A DNA stretch of 49,250 nt from positions 1 through 49,250 of the forward strand of contig JANXML010000261.1 of assembly GCA_025354645.1 (NCBI GenBank). The letters are read 5' to 3'. Below are positions 1-7,964 of the stretch, piece by piece. The notes below the pieces were generated by a model. It was given only the letters and a program-made list of their open reading frames with translations, made no database searches and was not told where the DNA came from. Source of the stretch: Arcicella sp. (GTDB taxonomy: Bacteria; Bacteroidota; Bacteroidia; Cytophagales; Spirosomataceae). How positions within the stretch are numbered: position 1 is the first letter of the stretch; each line of letters begins with the position of its first letter. The translations under genes and the position numbers were made by a program.

Positions 1-1
1 T

Positions 2-655
2 TTAAAATTGATAACTAATAAATAAACCTCCGACTGGAAATTGTTGCCAGTCAATTACAGACAATAGTACACCGCTAACTCCTTTACTATCATAAATAGA
101 AACATTTCGATAGTATAAGATAGATTTGCTTTCTAACGAAACTGATATTTTTTTGGATAAATAGTATTGAGCTCCAACAAAACCTTGTAATGAGATAAAA
201 TATGAAGTACTTCCAAAAGATTGAGGGTTTGTACTTAAAGGTATGCCAGCTTGTTGTGAAGCTCCATTACCCGCATAACCATTAGCATTCTCATAATAAA
301 AATTTGTCCCAACACCCCAATATAATCTTAAATTATTCCTTTTTTTAGCCCATTCATGACCAACTCCCACGTTGATACCAAAAAAACCTGGGTTACCTGA
401 TGAAATATTAGTTAAATTATTTAGTTGAGGAATTAAACTAAATCGCCAAGCATTCTCGTTTTGCTTTTTCATTCTTACGAAGTAATGAACTGGATAATAA
501 TCAACCCGATATGAAGGAAATAAAAGATGATTTGCATTTACATTTAGTTCCCATTTATATTTTTTAGAAGGCTCGTCTACATCATCTTGTGCGAAAATCT
601 GGCTTACTGAAAGGGCATACGCAATCAGTAAAAACAATAGCTGTTTTTTTTTCAT
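2..655 (-). CDS. Outer-membrane beta-barrel protein, unknown function
   Basis: Predicted 217-aa secreted protein. The first 22 residues form a classic signal peptide (KKK, then a hydrophobic stretch, ending S-Q-I-F-A-Q). The mature part alternates aromatic and polar residues, and the protein ends in Tyr-Gln-Phe, the terminal-aromatic signature of proteins assembled by the BAM machinery. The size fits a small 8-10 stranded barrel of the kind common in Bacteroidota. No catalytic motif is visible and I do not recognise a specific family. The ATG is at 655. The stop lies at the very left edge of the window, so the gene is complete, but its downstream neighbour is unseen. It is separated by about 300 bp, including a terminator, from the foldase gene on the same strand. 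Confidence 0.7.
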   Translation of the reverse strand: MKKKQLLFLLIAYALSVSQIFAQDDVDEPSKKYKWELNVNANHLLFPSYRVDYYPVHYFVRMKKQNENAWRFSLIPQLNNLTNISSGNPGFFGINVGVGHEWAKKRNNLRLYWGVGTNFYYENANGYAGNGASQQAGIPLSTNPQSFGSTSYFISLQGFVGAQYYLSKKISVSLESKSILYYRNVSIYDSKGVSGVLLSVIDWQQFPVGGLFISYQF

Positions 656-902
656 GTATAATAAAGTTTAAATTGAAATTAATAAAAGGAATTTTTGAAA
701 GGCTAAATCACTCCCAATCAAGCCTGTAAAGAAGGGTTACGAAACAAAGATTTCGTTTTTGTAGGGTACGTTTTTTTTCATATAAGTTTAGTTTTATGAT
801 GTGTTCAGCATATATATATTGGTAACAAATGTAAATGATGTACTTCACATTTAAAAGAACTATTTTATGACATTTCACGACAAAACACGACAGATAAAAA
901 AC

Positions 903-934
903 AAAAAAAGCACCCCTTTCGAGATGCTTTTTTA
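903..934 (-). terminator. Rho-independent terminator of the PpiD-like gene
   Basis: Read on the minus strand, a 7-bp GC-rich stem (910-927, two or three G-U pairs) closes a GAAA tetraloop and is followed by a run of seven U. It starts about 25 nt after the stop codon of the 957-3074 gene. The rest of the 656-956 gap shows no gene; it presumably holds the promoter of the 2-655 gene. Confidence 0.8.
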
Positions 935-956
935 ATGATTACTTTATCAAATATTC

Positions 957-3074
957 TTAATAAAACTTAGCTCTATTATCCACCACTTTAGCATTGTCTT
1001 TAATGGCTTCGTTGATATAATAGGACGTTCTTTGTGCCGCCATCATTTTCGCTGAGTTTTTATACATCGTCAAATCTGCCATGGCTGGGGCTGGCGTTGA
1101 TTTCGTATTTTCCATGACAAAAACACCCGCATCACCTTTGAAGGGCTTAGATTTTTGACCCACTTTCAAACCAAATGCTTTTCCTAATGCAGTTGGGTCT
1201 GCCCCTGCACTCGTCAGTACGCCTTGGGCAAGCGTAATGTCATTTACAGTTTCAACCAATGCACCTGCACCGTATTTCTGAGCCATTTGTTCCAACGTTC
1301 CAGAAACGCCACCTAATTTTTTCATGATGGTTTCTGCCTTCATTTCGCCTTTCACACGAGCCATTAATTCATCACGAAAATCATCAATTTTTACGTTATC
1401 CTTACTGGTTGAACCAGTTTCCAACGCAACAATATATTGATTCTCATTTTGGAATACCGTTGAAACCGCACCTACTTTTGTGTCGTCATTAAATGCCCAA
1501 CGAACAATATCACGGGCGTTTTGCAAGTTATTGAAACCCGCAGAGCCTTCTGGTATCTTGTCGCCACGCAACATAATTAAAGATTTATCTTTCTTCAAAG
1601 CCGCTTCAAATTTGTCTTTCGTATCGTTCGCCGAAGCAAAAGCATCTGCCTTACGCAAAACCTCATCCAAAGTGGCTTGACTTGGAGCAATCGTTCTGTT
1701 TACTGCCGCTAATTTATAACGAGTATTTGTTTTGGCTTCTGTCACTTTCACGATGTGATAACCAAAGTCTGTTTCAACAATTCCTGGCAATAAACCCGTT
1801 CCAGAAAATCCGAAAATTGCGTTCTCGAGAGGTTTAACCATTGAACCATTGTTTTTGAAATAGCCTAAATCTCCCCCTTGTTGAGCCGTTCCGTCCGTTC
1901 CAAATTGTTGAGCCATTGCTTCAAAAGAGGCACCACCTTTAATTTGGGCTAAGATTCCTTCTGCACGCTTACGAGCCGCTGCTTTTACTGAATCAGAAGA
2001 TGTTTTTGGAGCTTGAATCAAAATATGGCTTGCACGAACCGTAAACAAAGTATCCTTCTGAACACCACCGTATTTATAGATTGAATAAGACATTCCGTTT
2101 TTGAAAGGTCCATAAATTCCACCCATTGTCATTGAACCTAATTGCCCTTTCACCGTTTCTGGAATTTCAGCTAACGTTGCGTAGTAAGGTGTTTTCACAT
2201 CTGAATTCATCATGGCAAAAGCTGAATCATTCTTCGTGATTGCCAATTCTTTTGCCAAACGTTTGATGTCGTTATAGAAAGAAGCGGTATCAATTTTTGA
2301 AGGAATAACAGGGAATGTTACATACTGAATTGAACGGGTATTTTGTCCTTTAAAAGCATCTTTATGTTTCGATAAATAATCTTCCAATTGTGAATCTGCA
2401 ACCTTAATGGTTGAATCAGCCACTGAATAAAAAGGAACGTATAAATAATGTGCGTTCACCTTTGCAGTTTGAGCAACGTATTCTTTTTGAGCTTCCGCAT
2501 TGGTTGTATAAGTGGACATTCTCAACAAGCCTTCATATTTTGTTCTCAAACGATTTTGAGCCAATGATTTTTCAAAACTTGCCCAAGCCTGTTGTTGTGC
2601 AGGAGCCATTGTTTTGAAGTTTTTTAAAAACTGAATTACATAAGTTTTATCAAATTGACCCGTCTGTGGATTTGTGAATTGCTGACGAACTTGTGGATCA
2701 ATGTTCTCTCCTTGAACCATATCAACCAATTCTTTCGGAGAAACAGACAGACCCAAAGATTCATATTCTTTATTGTATGCTAAATCCAAAAGATATTGAT
2801 TCCAAACTTGCTCACGCATTTGTGCGGTTTCTTGTTCGCCTGGACTTTTGCCAGCTTGTTGTGAATAATTTTGGGTTAATTCATCAACTTTTTTCTGGAA
2901 ATCCTGGTATTGAATACTCTCTCCACCTATTTCGCCAATGACGTTTCTTGAACCTCCGAAAAAACGTGAATTGCCCGTAAAAAGGTCTCCACCAACCAGG
3001 AAGAGAATTAAACTGATAGCAATTGCAGCCGCTGCGATTCCCGACTTCTCTCTAATTTTGGTAATTAATGCCAT
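957..3074 (-). CDS. ppiD: Peptidyl-prolyl cis-trans isomerase, PpiD/SurA-like membrane-anchored periplasmic foldase
   Basis: 705 aa. One transmembrane segment (about residues 12-30, Ala/Ile/Leu-rich, then a Gly-Gly-Asp) anchors the protein with a periplasmic C-terminus. A SurA_N/PpiD-type helical chaperone region follows (about 40-230). A degenerate parvulin-like stretch lies at about 245-340. A canonical PpiC rotamase domain lies at about 344-448, with the V-R-A-S-H-I-L-I start, the G-G-D-L-G-Y-F motif and the F-G-Y-H-I-V-K-V end. The family assists folding of outer-membrane and secreted proteins. Its length and the paired parvulin regions match Bacteroidota PpiD homologues. It is monocistronic, with its own terminator. 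The ATG at 3074 is chosen because it directly precedes the anchor. Confidence 0.9.
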   Translation of the reverse strand: MALITKIREKSGIAAAAIAISLILFLVGGDLFTGNSRFFGGSRNVIGEIGGESIQYQDFQKKVDELTQNYSQQAGKSPGEQETAQMREQVWNQYLLDLAYNKEYESLGLSVSPKELVDMVQGENIDPQVRQQFTNPQTGQFDKTYVIQFLKNFKTMAPAQQQAWASFEKSLAQNRLRTKYEGLLRMSTYTTNAEAQKEYVAQTAKVNAHYLYVPFYSVADSTIKVADSQLEDYLSKHKDAFKGQNTRSIQYVTFPVIPSKIDTASFYNDIKRLAKELAITKNDSAFAMMNSDVKTPYYATLAEIPETVKGQLGSMTMGGIYGPFKNGMSYSIYKYGGVQKDTLFTVRASHILIQAPKTSSDSVKAAARKRAEGILAQIKGGASFEAMAQQFGTDGTAQQGGDLGYFKNNGSMVKPLENAIFGFSGTGLLPGIVETDFGYHIVKVTEAKTNTRYKLAAVNRTIAPSQATLDEVLRKADAFASANDTKDKFEAALKKDKSLIMLRGDKIPEGSAGFNNLQNARDIVRWAFNDDTKVGAVSTVFQNENQYIVALETGSTSKDNVKIDDFRDELMARVKGEMKAETIMKKLGGVSGTLEQMAQKYGAGALVETVNDITLAQGVLTSAGADPTALGKAFGLKVGQKSKPFKGDAGVFVMENTKSTPAPAMADLTMYKNSAKMMAAQRTSYYINEAIKDNAKVVDNRAKFY

Positions 3075-3564
3075 TTTTTAATTTTTATTTATTAGTTATC
3101 TGATGTCTGTCTTGTGGTTTTTTTTGACAGATTTTTTTTTACAATTATTTAAGGAAAAACTCTTTTTTTACGTTTATAAATAACGCAAAAGAAACGCAAA
3201 ATAATCACATTTTGAGTTAATATCAAAATAAACAAATGCTTATACTAATACCTATTTTACAAAACCCTTGCCAAAAAAATGATTTGTTGAATGTTAATTT
3301 AGGTTTCTTATGTAAAATTAAGTGGTTATAAACTTATAAGTATTTGACAGTCACAGACTTTGTTGAAAAAAGAGTAAAATTGCTTATTTTTATATTTATG
3401 ACACTTGCAACTGTCAGATTACAGTATTTTTTTGCGAAATTTTGTTCAAATTGCGTTACCTTATAACAATTTATCAGTCTTTTATAATGTAAGCATTCAC
3501 TCCACGAATTGATAAAATATTCGCTTTGCGGTAAATTATCTCATTGAAAATATAATTAACCCTG
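3075..3564. other. 490-bp intergenic region, no gene
   Basis: AT-rich divergent intergenic DNA between ppiD (minus) and the 94-aa gene (plus). It must hold the promoters of both. A TGACAGT / ACTGTCA pair forms an imperfect inverted repeat at about 3347-3417 and could be an operator, but nothing confirms this. I see no RNA gene. Confidence 0.4.
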
Positions 3565-3849
3565 ATGTTAAAAATTGACTACATATTATTAGCAAGACAT
3601 TTTCGAGAGGAAACTTTGGAAGAGGAGAACGTGACGATTACAGCTTGGCAAAATGAAAGCGTAATCAACAGCTTAACTTACAATAGATTAAAGAATGTAT
3701 GTTGCCAAGAACGAGTACCAATCGAAGAAAAACAAATTACGCAAGAAGAAACGAAGGCTTGGAAAAAAATAATTACTAAGATTTTGGCGGAAGAGGACTT
3801 GTCGGTGAACGGTTCACGGGGAAAAGGAAAAGGAGTCCGACAAATTTAA
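3565..3849 (+). CDS. Small protein resembling a FecR-type anti-sigma N-terminal domain, probably truncated
   Basis: 94 aa. Residues about 6-45 (L-L-A-R-H-F, an acidic stretch E-T-L-E-E-E-N, then W-Q-N-E-S and N-R-L-K-N-V) have the spacing of the cytoplasmic N-terminal helix bundle of FecR-like anti-sigma factors, which start with L-(A/L)-x-(Y/H)-F, an E-E-x-x run and W-x-x-x-x-x-N. A full FecR would continue with a membrane helix and a periplasmic domain, and both are absent. The last 16 residues (V-N-G-S-R-G-K-G-K-G...) are encoded by the left arm of an inverted repeat (3803-3824), so the original 3' end was probably replaced. No ECF sigma gene is adjacent. The family match was made by eye and is tentative. 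Confidence 0.5.
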   Translation: MLKIDYILLARHFREETLEEENVTITAWQNESVINSLTYNRLKNVCCQERVPIEEKQITQEETKAWKKIITKILAEEDLSVNGSRGKGKGVRQI

Positions 3850-3918
3850 AAATCAAAAAGGTTCACAAGAAAAATCGTCTTTTGAACCTTTTTTGCGTTT
3901 CCCGTGTGCCGTTCACCG
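3803..3918. repeat. Imperfect inverted repeat spanning the convergent ends of the 94-aa gene and argD
   Basis: The left arm (3803-3824) and right arm (3898-3918) share the 10-nt core CGGTGAACGG and a following C-A-C-G-G-G-A-A-A block in opposite orientation. The hairpin terminator lies between them. The left arm is translated as the C-terminus of the 94-aa gene. A further ACCGTT-type repeat continues to about 3935 and supplies the last codons and TAG stop of argD. Confidence 0.6.
3855..3894. terminator. Bidirectional terminator hairpin
   Basis: Arms AAAAAGGTTCA and TGAACCTTTTT pair perfectly (11 bp) around a loop of about 16 nt. They are flanked by A and T runs, so the hairpin can terminate both the 94-aa gene (plus) and argD (minus). 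Confidence 0.65.
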
Positions 3919-3920
3919 TT

Positions 3921-5042
3921 CTAACCGTTTACCGTTAAAAGTGCTTGTAAAAATGTATCACATTCCTCCCGTCCCAACGCCAAACTCGGCAATAATCTCA
4001 ATGTATTTTTACCAGAATATCCACAGAAAATTTTGTGGTCGAACAGTAGTGAATCTCTGATTTTATCAACGGGTTGTTCAAATTCAATGCCTATCATCAA
4101 ACCACGCCCACGTACTTCTTTGATTCCACTGATTCCTTTCAGATTATCGAATAAATAATCTCCTTTTTCGGTAGCGTTTTGCATCAAATTTTCAGATTTC
4201 ATTACATCCAAAACTGCTACTGCTGCCGCACAAGCCAAATGATTACCTCCGAAAGTTGTGCCTAACATTCCGTGCTTTGCCTTGAATTTTGGAGCAATCA
4301 ATACGCCACCAATCGGAAAACCATTACCCATTCCTTTGGCAGTTGTCATAATATCTGGGCGAATTCCTGAGAAATCATGCGAGAAGAATTTACCCGAACG
4401 TCCATACCCACATTGTACAGAATCCAAAATCAAGATTGCTCCTGATTTGTCACAAACTTCACGGGCGGCTTTCAAAAATTCATCGGAAGCTACGTTTATT
4501 CCCCCAACGCCTTGAATTCCCTCCACTATGACGGCACAAATTTCGTTCGTAACATTAACTTTTAATGCCTCCACATCGTTGAAAGGCAGAAACGTAACGT
4601 GTTCATCATAATTGATTGGGGCAACGATTGACTTATTATCAGTTACCGCAACTGCCCCCGCCGTTCTCCCATGAAAGGCTTTCGAGAAGGCAATTACTTT
4701 CTTGCGACCATTGAAAAACGAAGCCAATTTCAAAGCGTTTTCGTTGGCTTCCGCTCCTGAATTACAAAGGAATAATTCGTAGTCTTCATAGCCCGAAAGT
4801 TCGCCTAATTTTGTCGCTAATTCTTGCTGAATGGGGATATTTACGGAGTTTGAATAAAAGCCAATATTGCTTAATTGTTCCGTCAATTTCTGAACATAAT
4901 GCGGATGCGAATGTCCAATAGAAATAACGGCATGACCTCCGTAAAGGTCGAGGTATTCTACGCCATTTTTATCCCATAATTTGCTCCCAAGGGCTTTCAC
5001 AGGCGTAATGTCGTAAAGTGGATATACATTAAAAAGATTCAT
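3921..5042 (-). CDS. argD: Acetylornithine (or N-succinylornithine) aminotransferase
   Basis: 373-aa class-III PLP aminotransferase. It has N-S-G-A-E-A-N-E-N-A (cofactor phosphate), F-H-G-R-T, the PLP-ring Asp in L-D-S-V-Q-C-G-Y-G-R-S-G, and the Schiff-base Lys in T-T-A-K-G-M-G-N-G-F-P-I-G. It converts N-acyl-glutamate semialdehyde to N-acyl-ornithine with glutamate as amino donor, in the cytosol. Its position downstream of argG and argC on the same strand supports arginine biosynthesis over the related GABA or ornithine transaminases. In Bacteroides fragilis the pathway is known to run on N-succinyl rather than N-acetyl intermediates; whether that holds here cannot be read from this gene. 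It is separated from argC by an outer-membrane protein gene and a repeat. Its 3' end lies in repeat DNA. Confidence 0.92.
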   Translation of the reverse strand: MNLFNVYPLYDITPVKALGSKLWDKNGVEYLDLYGGHAVISIGHSHPHYVQKLTEQLSNIGFYSNSVNIPIQQELATKLGELSGYEDYELFLCNSGAEANENALKLASFFNGRKKVIAFSKAFHGRTAGAVAVTDNKSIVAPINYDEHVTFLPFNDVEALKVNVTNEICAVIVEGIQGVGGINVASDEFLKAAREVCDKSGAILILDSVQCGYGRSGKFFSHDFSGIRPDIMTTAKGMGNGFPIGGVLIAPKFKAKHGMLGTTFGGNHLACAAAVAVLDVMKSENLMQNATEKGDYLFDNLKGISGIKEVRGRGLMIGIEFEQPVDKIRDSLLFDHKIFCGYSGKNTLRLLPSLALGREECDTFLQALLTVNG

Positions 5043-5063
5043 TGTGTATTTTGATTAAGGTTT

Positions 5064-5250
5064 GAACGCAGATGACGCAGATGCTTCGCAACGCAGATTT
5101 TAAAGGATTTTTATTTTGAGAATTCAACGATTGTGTATAATATTCAATATTTTGTATAAATTCAAAATCCTCAATTCACAACAAGTCTTTCTGAAATATT
5201 TTAAAAAATCCTCTTAAATCTGCGGTGCGAAGCATCTGCGTCATCTACGT
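5064..5250. repeat. Inverted pair of 'CGCAGATGACGCAGAT' repeats (MITE-like)
   Basis: Two copies of about 48 nt (5064-5111 and 5202-5250) face each other, sharing GATGACGCAGATGCTTCGCA and a GGATTTTT tail, with about 90 nt of AT-rich DNA between. A third, diverged single copy lies at 15045-15095. The layout resembles a non-autonomous inverted-repeat element. No coding capacity. Confidence 0.75.
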
Positions 5251-5256
5251 GCCACA

Positions 5257-6114
5257 TCACTTCACTCGGTTTTTACCAAACTTATAGCCCAATGCACCAT
5301 AAAACTGCCCGAACCAGATGCTTTGTTGGGCGTAATCTTGGTCGTCTCTGCCAGTGGTGTGAACATTGTTTAAACGGACAAATCCTCCCATAAAGTCCGT
5401 TTGAAAGAAAAGCCTTCGGGAGATGTCTAAACGAAGTCCAGTTTTGGCAGAAAATCCGTAGCCCGCAAAGTTGAAATGATTATTTCGCCCCATCGTAAAA
5501 AGATAGGCTTCTGTGCGAGGAATCAACGTTCCTGCTCCCACGCCCACGAGCCAATCCAAGCCCTGAATGTTATTTTTAGCTTTCCAAATACGGTCATAGC
5601 GGTCAATTTCAAAGTGGGCATAATTGAAACCATCACTGTGTTCATATTTTAAAAAATCTTTTGAATTAATAATAAATGGCGTGTTGTTAAAATCACCCAC
5701 GTAAACAGAATTTACGTTGATGGCAGGGTCAGAAACTTGGGCAGAAATATGTCCTGTAATCGTAGTGGGTTGGTCATTTACCATGATGTATTTCATGTGG
5801 TCGGAGCCAAAAGAAACTGCCCAATGGTCATTGAAAAAATACCCCACTCGAAAATTATACTGCGGAATAGACAAACGAGTAATATCAAAATATTCTTCGG
5901 TACTGAACGGAATCGGCAAGTCATAAGCCACAACGTCTTTCAACGTAAAATCATAGCCTTTACCATGAAAAGAAATATCCGATTTGGCATATTCAGAACG
6001 GTTATATCCCCAGAAAAAATAGTATTCTCCCTTACGGCTGTAAGGTTTTTTTTCTTGGGCTAATGTGCTGAAAATTAGTGAGTTGAGAATTAAAATAAAT
6101 AGTAGTTTTTGCAT
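5257..6114 (-). CDS. Outer-membrane beta-barrel protein, unknown function
   Basis: 285 aa from the ATG at 6114; the upstream GTG at 6129 would put five residues ahead of the signal peptide. The signal peptide (M-Q-K-L-L-F-I-L-I-L ... S-T-L-A-Q) ends near residue 20. The body has many aromatic, Gly and Asn residues in alternating patterns (W-G-Y-N-R-S, G-Y-F-F-N-D-H-W-A-V-S-F-G) and a C-terminal G-A-L-G-Y-K-F-G, typical of small porin-like barrels. I do not recognise the family. It sits between argD and argC on the same strand, but repeats on both sides suggest it is an insertion in the arg cluster rather than an arg gene. Confidence 0.75.
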   Translation of the reverse strand: MQKLLFILILNSLIFSTLAQEKKPYSRKGEYYFFWGYNRSEYAKSDISFHGKGYDFTLKDVVAYDLPIPFSTEEYFDITRLSIPQYNFRVGYFFNDHWAVSFGSDHMKYIMVNDQPTTITGHISAQVSDPAINVNSVYVGDFNNTPFIINSKDFLKYEHSDGFNYAHFEIDRYDRIWKAKNNIQGLDWLVGVGAGTLIPRTEAYLFTMGRNNHFNFAGYGFSAKTGLRLDISRRLFFQTDFMGGFVRLNNVHTTGRDDQDYAQQSIWFGQFYGALGYKFGKNRVK

Positions 6115-6122
6115 TATAGTTT

Positions 6123-6184
6123 GTAACACGGACAGCCTTGTCCGTGGATTATAATTTATATACGGACAAGGCTGTCCGTGTTAC
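6123..6184. repeat. Perfect 23-bp palindromic intergenic element
   Basis: Arms 6123-6145 and 6162-6184 are perfect reverse complements around a 16-nt AT-rich loop. Each arm contains CGGACAGCCTTGTCCG, itself nearly self-complementary, so the element can form one long hairpin or two short ones. It starts 2 nt after the argC stop and ends just before the ATG of the outer-membrane protein gene. It could attenuate read-through or be a REP-type interspersed repeat. Confidence 0.8.
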
Positions 6185-6185
6185 T

Positions 6186-7148
6186 TTAAAAGCCCACACT
6201 CTTCAAGCCCAAGCCCATTTTTTCATCAAGCCCAAACATGAGATTCATATTCAGAACAGCTTGCCCCGATGCTCCTTTCGTTAAGTTATCTATAATGCTG
6301 GTTATCAGCAAATTACCATCGTGAACTTCCAAATGGATTAAACATTTATTGGTATTGACAACCTGTTTTACATCCACAGGCGAATCGCTTAAGTGGGTAA
6401 AAGGATGTTCAGCGTAATAGTTTCGGTAAAGTGTTTCAGCTTCCTCCAACGTTCCCGCAAATTTGGTATAAACATTTGCCATAATTCCTCGGGTAAAAGT
6501 ACCACGATACGGAATGAAATTCACTTTGGGAGCAACGTGTCCTGCATCGCCCAAAACCATTCCGATTTCCGTAAGATGTTGATGCGTGAAGGCTTTATAA
6601 ATGGAAATATTATTGCTTCGCCAAGAAAAATGCCCCGTTGGTGAAAGACTTTGCCCCGCCCCCGTAGAACCCGTAACCGCCGACACATGAACATCGTCAT
6701 GAATCAGTCCAGCCTGTGACAAAGGCAACAAAGCCAACTCAATGGAAGTAGCAAAACAACCTGGATTAGCCACATATTGAGCCTGACGGATTTTATCACG
6801 TTGCAATTCCGCCAAACCATAGACAAACCCTTCTGATTGGTCACGATAATCTGTACTTAAATCAATGATTTTCAAGGCTTTGAATGCTGGATTAGCATCT
6901 AAGAATTTCTTGGATTCGCCGTGACCTGAGCAAAGGAAAACTACATCAATATTGGTATGTAAGTCTTCTGAAAAAGTTAATTCTGTATCGCCTAATAAAT
7001 CCGTATGCGTACTATAAACAGGTTTCCCAGCTTGCGATTTTGAATTAACGTAAACTATTTCTACTTGCGGATGATGAATCAGGATTCGGAGTAATTCTCC
7101 TCCTGTGTATCCCGCACCGCCTATGATTCCTATTTTTATTTTTTTCAT
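6186..7148 (-). CDS. argC: N-acetyl(acyl)-gamma-glutamyl-phosphate reductase
   Basis: 320 aa. The N-terminal Rossmann fold begins I-G-I-I-G-G-A-G-Y-T-G-G-E-L-L-R (NADPH binding). The catalytic cysteine sits in the family motif Y-V-A-N-P-G-C-F-A-T-S, followed by the S-A-V-T-G-S-T-G-A-G segment. The enzyme reduces N-acyl-glutamyl phosphate to the semialdehyde that ArgD transaminates. The length is normal for the bacterial short form. It is the third gene of the minus-strand arg order. The HNH/80-aa pair is inserted between it and argG, with only 9 bp between the HNH stop and the argC start, so transcription may now read through that pair. Confidence 0.95.
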   Translation of the reverse strand: MKKIKIGIIGGAGYTGGELLRILIHHPQVEIVYVNSKSQAGKPVYSTHTDLLGDTELTFSEDLHTNIDVVFLCSGHGESKKFLDANPAFKALKIIDLSTDYRDQSEGFVYGLAELQRDKIRQAQYVANPGCFATSIELALLPLSQAGLIHDDVHVSAVTGSTGAGQSLSPTGHFSWRSNNISIYKAFTHQHLTEIGMVLGDAGHVAPKVNFIPYRGTFTRGIMANVYTKFAGTLEEAETLYRNYYAEHPFTHLSDSPVDVKQVVNTNKCLIHLEVHDGNLLITSIIDNLTKGASGQAVLNMNLMFGLDEKMGLGLKSVGF

Positions 7149-7157
7149 TGTTTAATT

Positions 7158-7565
7158 CTATGGATACAATCCAGCTTTAATCAAATCTATCCTTTCCAAA
7201 ACTCTTTCAAAATCATTGAGTTTTAGTAATTTGATAGTTGCTGCACCAACGTCAGTTAATGGAATCAAAAAGCCATCTTCAATACTAAAATGTTCAAACC
7301 AATTGTCTTTTCGTGGATGAAATAGTCGGATAATATTTTCCCCATCAAGGACGGTTGATAAATCACTTCCTTTGGCATTATTACAGATTGGGCAAGAATG
7401 AGCTAAATTTTCCAATACTGTCAATCCTCCATGCTTTCTACTGATGATATGGTCGGTCTGGTAGCGAATAAATGAGTCTGTTTCTAATCTACGGCAATAT
7501 TCACAATGATATTTCGCACGAGATGCTACTTCTCTACGTAATGCTTCGGGTATTTTCTGACTCAT
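7158..7565 (-). CDS. HNH endonuclease
   Basis: 135 aa from the ATG at 7565, chosen because it lies one base past the stop of the upstream 80-aa gene. The domain is a compact zinc-ribbon HNH: C-E-Y-C (about residues 20-23), then T-D-H-I-I-S-R-K-H-G-G with the metal-binding His, then N-L-A-H-S-C-P-I-C-N-N-A-K-G with the second Cys pair and the Asn/His of the active site. Such stand-alone HNH proteins are DNA nickases or nucleases, often in restriction, intron or phage contexts; none of those is visible here. Tight coupling to the 80-aa gene suggests the two act together. Confidence 0.85.
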   Translation of the reverse strand: MSQKIPEALRREVASRAKYHCEYCRRLETDSFIRYQTDHIISRKHGGLTVLENLAHSCPICNNAKGSDLSTVLDGENIIRLFHPRKDNWFEHFSIEDGFLIPLTDVGAATIKLLKLNDFERVLERIDLIKAGLYP

Positions 7566-7566
7566 T

Positions 7567-7809
7567 TTATTTTTCAGAAATTTGTAATCTTGCCCGAGAT
7601 TTAGCAAGCCTAACGATATGTTCTAAAATCATATAATGCTCTAATTCTTCTTTTTCAGAAAATTCTAAGAATGATTCTTGTTGCCTTTCTAAAAGTTCTT
7701 CAACTCGGTCTTGAATATTTTTGGGAGCATGAAACCCCAAAACCTTCACAGGGTCGAGAGAAGCCATAAAATCGGCTAAACTATCATAAGCATTTATTGC
7801 AGTAGTCAT
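7567..7809 (-). CDS. Small protein paired with an HNH nuclease, unknown function
   Basis: 80 aa, predicted mostly helical and acidic in the middle (D-R-V-E-E-L-L-E-R-Q-Q-E-S-F-L-E-F-S-E-K-E-E-L-E). It has no cysteines and no membrane segment. Its stop is separated from the HNH ATG by one base, a translational-coupling arrangement. The composition (short, acidic, upstream of a potentially toxic nuclease) fits an immunity, antitoxin or specificity subunit, but that is inference only. The ATG is at 7809. A TACCTTTA motif about 30 nt upstream could be the -7 element. Confidence 0.7.
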   Translation of the reverse strand: MTTAINAYDSLADFMASLDPVKVLGFHAPKNIQDRVEELLERQQESFLEFSEKEELEHYMILEHIVRLAKSRARLQISEK

Positions 7810-7873
7810 GACTTTTACAGTTTATTTTGATAGATAAAGGTAAGAATATTTTTCTACTCTTTTATCTGAATTC

Positions 7874-7951
7874 GGATTCGTCAGATTTTAGAATTTTTTG
7901 GATTTTAGTACGCAAATTTTAATCCAAAAAATCCGCACATCTGACGAATCC
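7874..7951. repeat. Double palindrome with GATTCGTCAG arms
   Basis: Outer arms GGATTCGTCAGA (7874-7885) and TCTGACGAATCC (7940-7951) are perfect complements. Inner arms (7893-7904 and 7921-7932) form a second perfect 12-bp stem. It lies 13 bp after the argG stop and may terminate argG. It shares its outer core with the palindrome at 45502-45533, so this is an interspersed family. Confidence 0.7.
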
Positions 7952-7964
7952 AAGTTCAGAAACT

